15,030 nt of DNA from Zwartia sp. GTDB taxonomy: Bacteria > Pseudomonadota > Gammaproteobacteria > Burkholderiales > Burkholderiaceae_B. The notes under the pieces were generated by a model that had not been told where the DNA came from, did no database searches, and saw only the letters and a program-made list of their open reading frames with translations. Where the stretch lies: NCBI GenBank assembly GCA_030653405.1, contig JAURZO010000177.1, positions 1 to 15,030 of the forward strand, in the 5' to 3' direction. Shown piece by piece: positions 6,301-14,485 of this stretch; within the stretch, counting starts at the first letter, position 1; the number at the start of each line of letters is the position of its first letter. Position numbers and translations under genes: made by a program.

Positions 6301-7194
6301 ATGACGATGCTCACGCCTGCCGATACGCAGCAATACGAGGCCGTAAAGCATGCAGCTTCGGCGCAAGCAGTTGTCACGCGCCCCTTAATTGTCTGTGCAG
6401 ATGATTTTGGCATTGAGCCTGGCGTTAACGCCGCCATTGTTGAGCTTGGTCATCGGCAACGCCTGAGCGCTACGGGCTGCCTAGTCACGGCCGAGCATTT
6501 TCCACAGGCGGCTGCCGAGTTGCTTGAGCTGCCGATTGATGTTGGATTGCACCTTAACTTTACTGAGTTTCTGGGTACTCCAGGATTTTATAAACCATTA
6601 GGAACATTGATCGCAATGTCCTATTCGCGGCAGCTGTCTCGCCCTGAGGTTCGCAGACAGATTGAAAGCCAGCTTGATTTGTTTGAACGGCATGTTAAAC
6701 GTGCACCCGATTTTGTAGATGGTCATCTGCACGTCCATCAACTCCCCATCATCCGTCACGAGCTCATTGAGGCGCTTAAGCGACGTTATGCGGATCGTAT
6801 GCCTTGGTTACGTGACACAAATCCGACGATGTTGTCTCCTTCGCTACCGTTCATGCAGCGTTTCAAGGCGCATGTGATTGGTGCCTTGGGATCTCGCGCG
6901 TTAGTTCGCGAAGCAAAGAAATCTGGGGCGAAGGTTAACCATGGAATGATGGGGGCGTATGATTTTTCCCGAAGCCATCCCCCTTACCGCACGATGTTGG
7001 GAGAGTGGTTAAAACATGCGGGTGCAGAGAGCGTGCTCATGACGCATCCTGCTCAGTTCGCATCAAGCTCGCTTGCATTTGGAAGCGACCGGATCGAGGA
7101 GTATCGAGTGCTGTCTGGCGAAGGCTTTATTGATCTTTTACGTCAGAACCATCTGCACATTGAACGTCTTTCACTTCGCGACCATAAAATTTGA
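6301..7194 (+). CDS. YdjC/ChbG-family carbohydrate deacetylase (NaxD-like)
   Basis: Metal-dependent sugar deacetylase, 297 residues. The fold begins at about residue 28 after an unconserved N-terminal stretch. Hallmarks are CADDFG (32-37, metal-binding aspartates), GLHLNFTE (82-89), FVDGHLHVHQLP (138-149, metal-binding histidines), the arginine of WLRDTN (169-174) and THPA (248-251). The start lies 3 bp after the glycosyltransferase stop, so the two are co-transcribed and probably translationally coupled. By analogy with Francisella NaxD, it would remove the N-acetyl group from undecaprenyl-phosphate-linked GlcNAc or GalNAc, giving an amino sugar for lipid A. HpnK-type or chitooligosaccharide (ChbG-type) roles are alternatives, but the GT2 partner argues against a catabolic role. 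Its last 68 bp overlap the queH 3' end on the other strand. Confidence 0.88.
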   Translation: MTMLTPADTQQYEAVKHAASAQAVVTRPLIVCADDFGIEPGVNAAIVELGHRQRLSATGCLVTAEHFPQAAAELLELPIDVGLHLNFTEFLGTPGFYKPLGTLIAMSYSRQLSRPEVRRQIESQLDLFERHVKRAPDFVDGHLHVHQLPIIRHELIEALKRRYADRMPWLRDTNPTMLSPSLPFMQRFKAHVIGALGSRALVREAKKSGAKVNHGMMGAYDFSRSHPPYRTMLGEWLKHAGAESVLMTHPAQFASSSLAFGSDRIEEYRVLSGEGFIDLLRQNHLHIERLSLRDHKI

Positions 7195-7822
7195 CGCCAA
7201 GCGCAATCCGATCACGACCTTGTGTGCGACGATGACGATTGGTGTCTCGCAGTGAGTAGACACAGCCACAATATTCTTGCTGATAAAACTCTTCACGCTT
7301 ACTGATTTCGATCATCCGCGCAGAGCCACCGTTTTTACGCCAGTTGTATGTCCAGTAAAGCAAATTTTCATAGCGTGCAGCGGCACGCTCGCCAGAACCA
7401 TTGATCTGGTTCATGTCCTTCCAGCGTGAAATGCCGAGCGAGCTGGTGATGGTGTCGTAACCGTGCTCATAGGCGTATAGGGCAGTACGTTCAAAACGCA
7501 TGTCAAAACATTGCGTGCAACGCTCACCCCGTTCGGGCTCATTCTCTAAACCCTTGATTCGATCAAACCAGTTATCGACATCGTAGTCCGCATCAATGAA
7601 ACCAATGCCATGTTTTTCCGCAAAACGAATATTTTCATTTTTACGGATTTCGTATTCTTTGACCGGATGAATGTTCGGGTTGTAAAAAAATATATCGTAC
7701 TGGATCCCTGCGACCAGCATGGCCTCCATCACTTCCCCCGAGCATGGCGCACAGCAAGAATGCAAAAGAACCTTTGAGCGGCCTTCTGGCAGGGCGAGGG
7801 AGGGTCGGAGTGCGTCTTTCAC
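7127..7822 (-). CDS. queH: Epoxyqueuosine reductase QueH
   Basis: Performs the last step of queuosine synthesis, reducing epoxyqueuosine to queuosine in the wobble position of GUN-anticodon tRNAs. It is the non-cobalamin alternative to QueG. The 231 residues carry the DUF208/QueH cysteine set: HSCCAPCSG (21-29, C23, C24, C27), ERCTQCFDMR (100-109, C102, C105) and QEYCGCVYS (182-190, C185, C187), which hold the iron-sulfur cluster and adjacent metal in known members. The GTG start at 7822 is the only usable one: an in-frame TAA lies five codons upstream and the next ATG is beyond the CCAPC motif. It follows glnE by 46 bp, suggesting one transcript. About 20 C-terminal residues after KFYG lie in the overlap with the convergent ydjC-like gene. 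Confidence 0.93.
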   Translation of the reverse strand: MKDALRPSLALPEGRSKVLLHSCCAPCSGEVMEAMLVAGIQYDIFFYNPNIHPVKEYEIRKNENIRFAEKHGIGFIDADYDVDNWFDRIKGLENEPERGERCTQCFDMRFERTALYAYEHGYDTITSSLGISRWKDMNQINGSGERAAARYENLLYWTYNWRKNGGSARMIEISKREEFYQQEYCGCVYSLRDTNRHRRTQGRDRIALGVKFYGREVKDVQCADGSDVKDQ

Positions 7823-7868
7823 GGTCGTTGATAAAAGTTATGTGACGGAAATTTCATTTTAGACTGTT

Positions 7869-10682
7869 TCAACCCATTCCCAACACCGTTTCCCAAAGCT
7901 CCCGGACGGCTTGGCGATCCGGGACGAGTTGATCCTGAGGAACGCGGGCTTTGTCGGCACCTTGCAGTCTCAGCTGATGCTGGGCTCGACGCAGATTTCT
8001 GTAGGCGTTGCCTGCCCGGGCGGCCAAGTCCGCGTGAATCAGACCCGCTTCACCGCTCAGCCTCAGCAGTGCGATATTGCCTAGATTTCCGATCAGTGAG
8101 GCATGGCGACTCGCCTGAGTCAGAACCAGATATTGCGTCACAAACTCTAGATCCACCATGCCGCCTGGATCATGTTTGATGTCAAAATCTTTGCTGGTAT
8201 TCGGGTGACCCGCCGTCATCTTCTTTCGCATGTCGCGCACTTCTTGGGCAAAGGTGACAGGCTCGCGGTCAAGCTTTAGAACGGCCTCGCGGATGTGTTC
8301 AAAGCGTAGACCAACCGAGGGGTCTCCAGCTGCGAAGCGCGCGCGAGTGATTGCCTGATGCTCCCAAGGCCAAGCTTTTTCAAGTTGATATGTTTGGAAT
8401 GCTTCAACCGACACTGCCAAAAGACCTGCATCACCATCGGGACGTAATCTCAAATCGATTTCATAGAGACGTCCAGAGGAGGTCATCGTTGACAGCCAGG
8501 AGCTCATCCGGCGACCGAGTTTGGCGTAAAGCTCGGTCGCATCGTCCCGGGTATCGTCATACAGGTAAACCAGATCAAGATCTGAGGAGTATCCAAGCTC
8601 TTTGCCCCCGAGTCGGCCATAAGCGATGATGGCCAGCCGCATGGGGGGCAGGACGCCGTCGCCGTTTGGCTTGGTGACAAGAGGCCAGACGCGATTAAGC
8701 GTCTCATGCAGCAGCATATCTGCCAGCGCAGACAACTGGTCTCCCAGACTTTCGACGGAAAGCGCACCCTCCAGATCTTGGGCCAGCAGCTGAAAACTCA
8801 GCTGCCTCTGGGTGTCGCGCATCATATTCATTTGCTGCTCGACATCTGCGCTGCCGTCAGGCAGCAGACAAGCGTCCAGGTCAGCTCGCATCGAGGCGGC
8901 AACGCGGACATAGTCGATCGGCTCCATCAAAGCACGCCAGGCAATCAAACTGTCGAGTACGACAGGATTCTGAATCAGGTACTGTGCAGCCCAGGGGCTT
9001 GCTGCAATCATTCGTGCAATGCGTGCCAGGGTTTCTGGATATTCAGCGAGCAACGCCACATAGGCGCTACGTTGAGAGATCGCTTCGATGAGATCCAGAA
9101 GCCGTAAAGCGGTCACCATTTCCTGTTTGGTTTGACGAGCGGCATGTAGCGCAATAGGCAGTAGGGTATCAATCCGATTGCGGCTTGTCGTAGAGAGACC
9201 TCTAATGCGGTGACCATCCAAGAAACTCTCTACCCGAGTGGTCAGTGTCGCGGCCTGATCGCCAAATTGTGCGATTTCTTGCTCAAGCGCTGAGCCACTT
9301 AGCGCGACGGAGCGGTCATTGACGATAGAGGCGGAAAGATGGCTAGTTTGAATGGATGATGCCCCATTCGAGGGCGTATCATCAGCAATACCAGCGATAC
9401 GAAAAGCATCACAGAAGGTGCGTTCGACGAAATCACGGTGCTGAGACAGGGTTTGATTAAAGTCTTCGCTAGACATGCGCATCGCAGCGGCGAGCGCAGC
9501 CATCCCGTCTGCTGTCTGTGGCAAAAGATGAGTTTGTGCGTCTTCGGCATACTGCAGCGCATGTTCGACACGACGCAAAAAGCAATAAGCCTCGACAAGC
9601 TTGTCGGCATTTTCTTCGCTCAAAATACCCGCGCGACGCTGCGCCTCAAGCGCACTGAGCAAACCTCGCTGCTGCAGAGCAGGCATTCTGCCGCCTCGAA
9701 TCAGTTGGGAGAGTTGCACTACAAACTCTATTTCTCTAATCCCTCCTTCACCCAGTTTGATGTTGTGTTGAGAGTCCACACCTGGTCGCGCCAGCACTTT
9801 ACGTTGCCAATCTTGGCGAATCCTTTCGCGTAAAGAGCGCAGGGCAGCCAGCGCGTCAAAATCGAAGTATTTGCGGTAAACAAAAGGGATGCGCAAGCTT
9901 TCAGCGTGCTGGAGCGATGCCGCCGGTTCACTTTGTTCGAAAGCCCTGGCCGGTATGACCCGTGCCTTGAGCCATGCGTAGCGTTCCCACTCCCGTCCTT
10001 GTGTAAACAGGTATTGTTCAAAGGCATCCAAACTCCAGGCAACAGGGCCTGATTCTCCATCGGGCCGCAGGCGCAAGTCCGTCCTAAAGACCTGACCGTC
10101 CGCGTCTGCCTCGGAAAGAATAGGCATCATTTTTCGAGTCAGACGCGCATAGAACTCATGATGACTAATCGGTCTGGGACCGTCTGTTTCGCCTTCTTCT
10201 CCGTACAGCATCACCAGATCGATATCGGACGACACATTGAGCTCACAACCGCCAAGCTTTCCCATCCCGATGATAATCATCTCCTGCGGCAGACCGTTTG
10301 CAGGGTCACGGGGTGTACCGTGCAGTGGCAGCATATCTTTTAAGACACTTCTGTAAGACTGTTCAACGCATAGGTCTGCCAATGCAGTCATCGCGCCTAC
10401 AACTTCGTCGAGATCAGCCAAGCCACTTAAATCACGTACCATCAGCAAGAAAAAAGTACGTTTTCGAAGCTGTCTAAGAACTTTTTTACAAACAGGAATG
10501 TCCAGATGTGCAGTTGAGGCGCTCTGACCCGAGATTTCCTCAAACCATTGATGGATTCTTTCGTTGCTCACGCAATCCGGGCTTGCTTGTGCAAGCCACT
10601 GCGCGAATTCAGGGTTGGCGTTACACAGGCGGCGCAAGACGCCGGACCAGGCCATTGCAGTGGAAAGATTTGATTCAGTCAT
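7869..10682 (-). CDS. glnE: Bifunctional glutamine synthetase adenylyltransferase/adenylyl-removing enzyme
   Basis: Controls glutamine synthetase by adding or removing AMP on its regulatory tyrosine, responding to PII proteins and glutamine. The 937 residues match the usual length (about 946 in E. coli). Two nucleotidyltransferase domains are intact. The N-terminal adenylyl-removing domain carries GMGKLGGCELNVSSDIDL (139-156; D153, D155). The C-terminal adenylyltransferase domain carries AYGRLGGKELGYSSDLDL (687-704; D701, D703). Each has its downstream RLRPDG element. A PII-response helical region links them, and RRAQHQLRLQG lies near the end. The ATG at 10682 has no obvious Shine-Dalgarno; a later in-frame ATG (residue 10) is an alternative. 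It is divergent from yhdP and precedes queH. No sigma-54 site is visible upstream. Confidence 0.97.
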   Translation of the reverse strand: MTESNLSTAMAWSGVLRRLCNANPEFAQWLAQASPDCVSNERIHQWFEEISGQSASTAHLDIPVCKKVLRQLRKRTFFLLMVRDLSGLADLDEVVGAMTALADLCVEQSYRSVLKDMLPLHGTPRDPANGLPQEMIIIGMGKLGGCELNVSSDIDLVMLYGEEGETDGPRPISHHEFYARLTRKMMPILSEADADGQVFRTDLRLRPDGESGPVAWSLDAFEQYLFTQGREWERYAWLKARVIPARAFEQSEPAASLQHAESLRIPFVYRKYFDFDALAALRSLRERIRQDWQRKVLARPGVDSQHNIKLGEGGIREIEFVVQLSQLIRGGRMPALQQRGLLSALEAQRRAGILSEENADKLVEAYCFLRRVEHALQYAEDAQTHLLPQTADGMAALAAAMRMSSEDFNQTLSQHRDFVERTFCDAFRIAGIADDTPSNGASSIQTSHLSASIVNDRSVALSGSALEQEIAQFGDQAATLTTRVESFLDGHRIRGLSTTSRNRIDTLLPIALHAARQTKQEMVTALRLLDLIEAISQRSAYVALLAEYPETLARIARMIAASPWAAQYLIQNPVVLDSLIAWRALMEPIDYVRVAASMRADLDACLLPDGSADVEQQMNMMRDTQRQLSFQLLAQDLEGALSVESLGDQLSALADMLLHETLNRVWPLVTKPNGDGVLPPMRLAIIAYGRLGGKELGYSSDLDLVYLYDDTRDDATELYAKLGRRMSSWLSTMTSSGRLYEIDLRLRPDGDAGLLAVSVEAFQTYQLEKAWPWEHQAITRARFAAGDPSVGLRFEHIREAVLKLDREPVTFAQEVRDMRKKMTAGHPNTSKDFDIKHDPGGMVDLEFVTQYLVLTQASRHASLIGNLGNIALLRLSGEAGLIHADLAARAGNAYRNLRRAQHQLRLQGADKARVPQDQLVPDRQAVRELWETVLGMG

Positions 10683-10865
10683 CAGTGTGGGGGGTTAATA
10701 TGGGCTTAGATCTAAACAATACCCTAAGGTCTGCGCAGGCGGACTCATTCCGGAATCATTTTTTGAGGTTTAGTTTTAGTTCACAGTATTGATGGGTAAT
10801 CGTTGATGATAGCTTTGCCAACAGGTAAGCTTATTGGTTCATCCTAAAAGAGATAGATTCAAGAT
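10683..10865. other. glnE/yhdP divergent intergenic region
   Basis: These 183 bp must hold the promoters for both glnE (minus) and yhdP (plus). I see no convincing -35/-10 pair, sigma-54 site or terminator. Two 10-bp palindromes stand out, TTAGATCTAA and ATTCCGGAAT. Both are too short to call operators without comparison to relatives. Confidence 0.4.
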
Positions 10866-13800
10866 TTGGCGCTGATTAAAAAGACCCTTCGTTTCCTGAT
10901 TATTGGTGGTTTGCTCGCGTATTTCGTCGCAGCGACAATGATGCTGGGAGTTCGATATCTGGTGTTGCCGCACATTAACGAGTGGCGTCCGGATTTTGAG
11001 CGGCGGCTGTCACTCGCGCTAGACGCCCGAGTCACCATGGGTGAGATTGCGGCTAATTGGTCGGGTTTGAATCCGACACTTTCTCTAGGCAACTTGCGAC
11101 TGCATGATCACAAAACGGGTACGCAGCTCCTTTACGTGCCCGATGCTTTCGCCGTCGTATCTTGGCGAAGTCTTTTTACACTTGATCCCAGGTTTCGCCA
11201 GCTTGAAATCAATGGCATCGAGCTTTCAGGCAGCCGTCGGCCAGATGGTCGTCTGACCTTCGCTGGAACGTTACTTGACGAGCAGAGTGGGGAAAAACTG
11301 AGTCTTTCGACCGATGCCCCAGCCATTCGTTGGTTGCTTCAACAAGGACGAATCGCAGTGCGCGGGGCCACGTTTCGCTGGGATGACCAATTGCGAGACG
11401 CGCCTGAGTTGGTCGTCGAGGATATTGATTTCACTATCGTGAACGGCATTTTCCGTCATCAGCTCCGTCTGAGTGGCACATTGCCCAAGGAACTCGGTGG
11501 CGCGGTCGAATTGATTGCCCAAACGGATAATATTTTCAATCCACTGGCTTCGCACGAACAAGCCGATGCTGAGATTTTTATCGAAATTGACGATGCGCAA
11601 CCCAGTGCGTGGCAGCCTTGGGTCGATATGCCTGCAAAGGTTGAGGGTCGGTTAGCCGCACGGATGTGGGTAGAGGTCTCTGGCAAACGCTTTGGGCGCG
11701 CAACTGTTGATTTGGCGGGTGCTCATGTCGCTTTTTCTGCGGGGGCAGTAGATCCGATCGCGGCACGGGCGGATCGTCTGCAAATCAGAGCAAACGGCTG
11801 GTTGGGTGATCTGTTTGCTAAAGATAAATGGTTAGTTTTTGACCGCAGTCCGAACCGTGTCGGGTTAGCACTTGATGTCAGTGGTCAGGCACTTCAGGTC
11901 GAGACAAGTCTGTTTGAGCCCAGTCAGTTGCCCCTCGGAGAGATGGCGATTAAAACCCAGTGGAACAGGGGATCAGATGAAAAGCTTCGATTGAATGTGA
12001 CGCAATTCAACGTTCAGTCTGATGCGCTTACGGCCAAGCTTCAAGGGACTTGGACCCAGGATGAAGCCGCTTTGGGGGTGGTGGATTTCACCGGCTCCGT
12101 GAACAATCTCGCTGCGACCAAACTTCATCATTATGCGAGTACAGCATTTAGTGCCGAGTCACGTGAGTGGATGCGTCGCGCCTTCGTGCATGGAACATTC
12201 GATTTGATTGACTTGAAGCTGAAAGGCGACCTGTCGAACTTTCCCTTTAACAAAGCCGATCAGTCCGGAGTCTTCAGTCTTTCGGCACAATACTCCGACA
12301 TGCTGATCGACTATGACTATGTTGAGCCTAACAAGCCTCAGTGGCCGGCTGTGCAGATTGATAAAGGCACCTTGCTACTCGACAAGCTTGCGCTTTCTGT
12401 TAAGAGTGATCAGGCAACGGTAAGCGGGGTCAAAGGACAACAAGTACGGATCAGTGAGCTCGAGTTGATTGCGCCAGACTTGTGGCTTAATCCAAACCTA
12501 TTGATACGTGCCAATAGTCGCGGTTTTGCTCCGGATTATCTCGCTGTGCTTAGCCACACACCGATTGCTCACGAGATGAGTGCGACCCTTGAGTCACTCC
12601 ATCTCAAAGGTGAGGCGACAATGTTGTTGTCGGTTGACTTCGATATGGATAAACATCTGGCGACCTCCGTTAAGGGAGAGATTAATGTCTCGGACATGTC
12701 AATCGCCCTGTCCAAAGAAGGTCTGCCCGTTGAGAAATTGAACGGAGTGATTCAATTTACTGAAGACCAAGTCATGGTCAAACAGATGCAGGGTGAAATG
12801 CTCGGCGGCCCCCTCTTGCTTAAGGGCGAGTGGGGACCTCATGTTCGCAATCTCACCCTAGAAGGCGCGCTCACCTCTGCTGCTTCGGAGAAATATCAAA
12901 GCTTCAGCAAATTACTCGCGGTGACGGGACGCACCACGTATCAAGCAGAAATGAAGGGTCGGGAGGATGGCGGGTTCGACGCGCAATTGAACTCCACACT
13001 TGAGGGTTTAACGCTCAAATTACCTGCCCCCTTGGGTAAAACGGCGGGCCAGAGACGACCACTTTCGGTGCGGTTCTTAAAAACCAATGGCGCTAAAGAT
13101 CAAAGACAATCTCTCACTTTTTCTTATGGAAATTTGCTGAACGGGCAGTTTGAGCATGTTCCGGGGGCTCGCAGTCAGACTCATTTTTCACGTGGTTCAG
13201 TGGTGATGGGAGGTCCAGCGGTGCTTCCCGCGGCGGGCCTGAGCGTGAACTTGGGTTTTGGCGCGATCAATTGGTCAGACTGGAAAACGCTGACTGATCA
13301 GTGGACAGCTGCGCCGAACAATCAAACCAAAGACTCGACACCAGGGATTTTTCCGCCCCTACAGCAGCTTAGAGTCCGCTCTCCTGAGTTCATTTTCGCC
13401 GAACTGGCTTTACACGAGCTTGAACTGATGGTCAGCAGAACATCACCACAAAGGTGGGCGGCTCGACTTGAGTCGAGAGAAACGCAGGGGGTTGCAAATT
13501 GGTCGACAGGGCCGCGTGGTTTGTCGGGACCCGTTGTGGCCAAATTTTCCAAACTAAAAGTTGGTACCGAAGGTACTGCCAATGACGAGCCGCCTAAAAC
13601 TGAAGTGATCGACGATCAGCAGTGGTCGTCAATGCCTGCCATCGATTTAACCGTCGATGACTTCACATTGTTTGGCAGTCGGCTGGGTTCGTTACATCTT
13701 GTGGGTGAGAACATACAGAACGGTGCGCAGTGGTCAATCAAGGAACTAGAGCTCAGTAATCCCCACGCAAAGATGAGCGCCAAAGGAACTTGGCAACTTA

Positions 13801-14483
13801 AAGGACCTCAGCGTGGTGTGAGCTTAGATGCCGAGATTGCGATTACAGATCTAGGCAAACTCTCTGATCAAATGGGTCACGTTAACCGCGTTTATCAAGG
13901 GTCGGGCACAGTCAGCGGGAAAATTAATTGGCTCAATTTCCCCTGGGTATATACCTACGTTGGTTTGCAAGGGCAGGTCAATGTTGATTTGAAAAACGGC
14001 GTCTTTCAGCATGTTGACTCGCGAAGTGCCCGTCTGCTTGAGGTGCTTTCCTTGCAGTCTCTTCAGCGAATTTTAAGTTTTAACTTTCGAACGGGCGACG
14101 AGTTCAAAGATGGGTTTCCCTGGAATACGATCAAGGGCGATTTTGTCATTAATAATGGATTGGTCACGACCAAGGATCTTGTGGTGCGCAGCCCAATCGC
14201 TCGTATCGCTCTGGTCGGTGGTTCAGATTTAAACAAAAAGACTTGGGATATGGACGCAGATGTGCGACCAATACTTGATATGAGCGGCGCCGCAGTCGCG
14301 ACAGCTTTTGTGGTGAATCCGATTGCTGGCTTAAGCGCGCTCGTGTCACAGTTTTTGTTGCGTAATCCGATCGAACGCGCGATGAGTGCAAAATATCGCG
14401 TGAAAGGCCCATGGGATGAGCCGGTACTTGAACCTATTGGGGAGCCGACGCCGGTCCCCATGCCAAATGATATCGGTAACTAA
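10866..14483 (+). CDS. yhdP: YhdP family protein (AsmA-like, TIGR02099/DUF3971), phospholipid transporter
   Basis: Giant periplasm-spanning AsmA-like protein of 1205 residues (E. coli YhdP is about 1266). In E. coli, YhdP with TamB and YdbH moves phospholipids from the inner to the outer membrane. One N-terminal membrane anchor is seen (about residues 9-33, FLIIGGLLAYFVAATMMLGVRYLVL). It is followed by a long beta-rich periplasmic body and a conserved C-terminus: FNFRTGDEFKDGFPWNTIKGDF, an FVVNPIAGLSALVSQFLLRNPIERA amphipathic segment, and the final YRVKGPWDEPVLEPI strand. The TTG start is fixed by an in-frame TAG four codons upstream, and no other start precedes the anchor. The AAAAGAG upstream is about 13 nt away, so initiation may be weak. 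It ends 2 bp before the rho stop codon in convergent orientation. Confidence 0.93.
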   Translation: MALIKKTLRFLIIGGLLAYFVAATMMLGVRYLVLPHINEWRPDFERRLSLALDARVTMGEIAANWSGLNPTLSLGNLRLHDHKTGTQLLYVPDAFAVVSWRSLFTLDPRFRQLEINGIELSGSRRPDGRLTFAGTLLDEQSGEKLSLSTDAPAIRWLLQQGRIAVRGATFRWDDQLRDAPELVVEDIDFTIVNGIFRHQLRLSGTLPKELGGAVELIAQTDNIFNPLASHEQADAEIFIEIDDAQPSAWQPWVDMPAKVEGRLAARMWVEVSGKRFGRATVDLAGAHVAFSAGAVDPIAARADRLQIRANGWLGDLFAKDKWLVFDRSPNRVGLALDVSGQALQVETSLFEPSQLPLGEMAIKTQWNRGSDEKLRLNVTQFNVQSDALTAKLQGTWTQDEAALGVVDFTGSVNNLAATKLHHYASTAFSAESREWMRRAFVHGTFDLIDLKLKGDLSNFPFNKADQSGVFSLSAQYSDMLIDYDYVEPNKPQWPAVQIDKGTLLLDKLALSVKSDQATVSGVKGQQVRISELELIAPDLWLNPNLLIRANSRGFAPDYLAVLSHTPIAHEMSATLESLHLKGEATMLLSVDFDMDKHLATSVKGEINVSDMSIALSKEGLPVEKLNGVIQFTEDQVMVKQMQGEMLGGPLLLKGEWGPHVRNLTLEGALTSAASEKYQSFSKLLAVTGRTTYQAEMKGREDGGFDAQLNSTLEGLTLKLPAPLGKTAGQRRPLSVRFLKTNGAKDQRQSLTFSYGNLLNGQFEHVPGARSQTHFSRGSVVMGGPAVLPAAGLSVNLGFGAINWSDWKTLTDQWTAAPNNQTKDSTPGIFPPLQQLRVRSPEFIFAELALHELELMVSRTSPQRWAARLESRETQGVANWSTGPRGLSGPVVAKFSKLKVGTEGTANDEPPKTEVIDDQQWSSMPAIDLTVDDFTLFGSRLGSLHLVGENIQNGAQWSIKELELSNPHAKMSAKGTWQLKGPQRGVSLDAEIAITDLGKLSDQMGHVNRVYQGSGTVSGKINWLNFPWVYTYVGLQGQVNVDLKNGVFQHVDSRSARLLEVLSLQSLQRILSFNFRTGDEFKDGFPWNTIKGDFVINNGLVTTKDLVVRSPIARIALVGGSDLNKKTWDMDADVRPILDMSGAAVATAFVVNPIAGLSALVSQFLLRNPIERAMSAKYRVKGPWDEPVLEPIGEPTPVPMPNDIGN

Positions 14484-14485
14484 CT

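Noticed and set aside
8351..8629. Plus-strand open frames inside glnE (also 8706-9107 and 9438-9833)
   Set aside because: All lie antisense to intact, conserved GlnE domains, and none has a recognisable protein feature.
14439..14460. GC-rich near-palindrome at the end of yhdP as a terminator for rho
   Set aside because: It has a bulge, lies in conserved yhdP coding sequence and is not followed by a T tract on the rho-sense strand.
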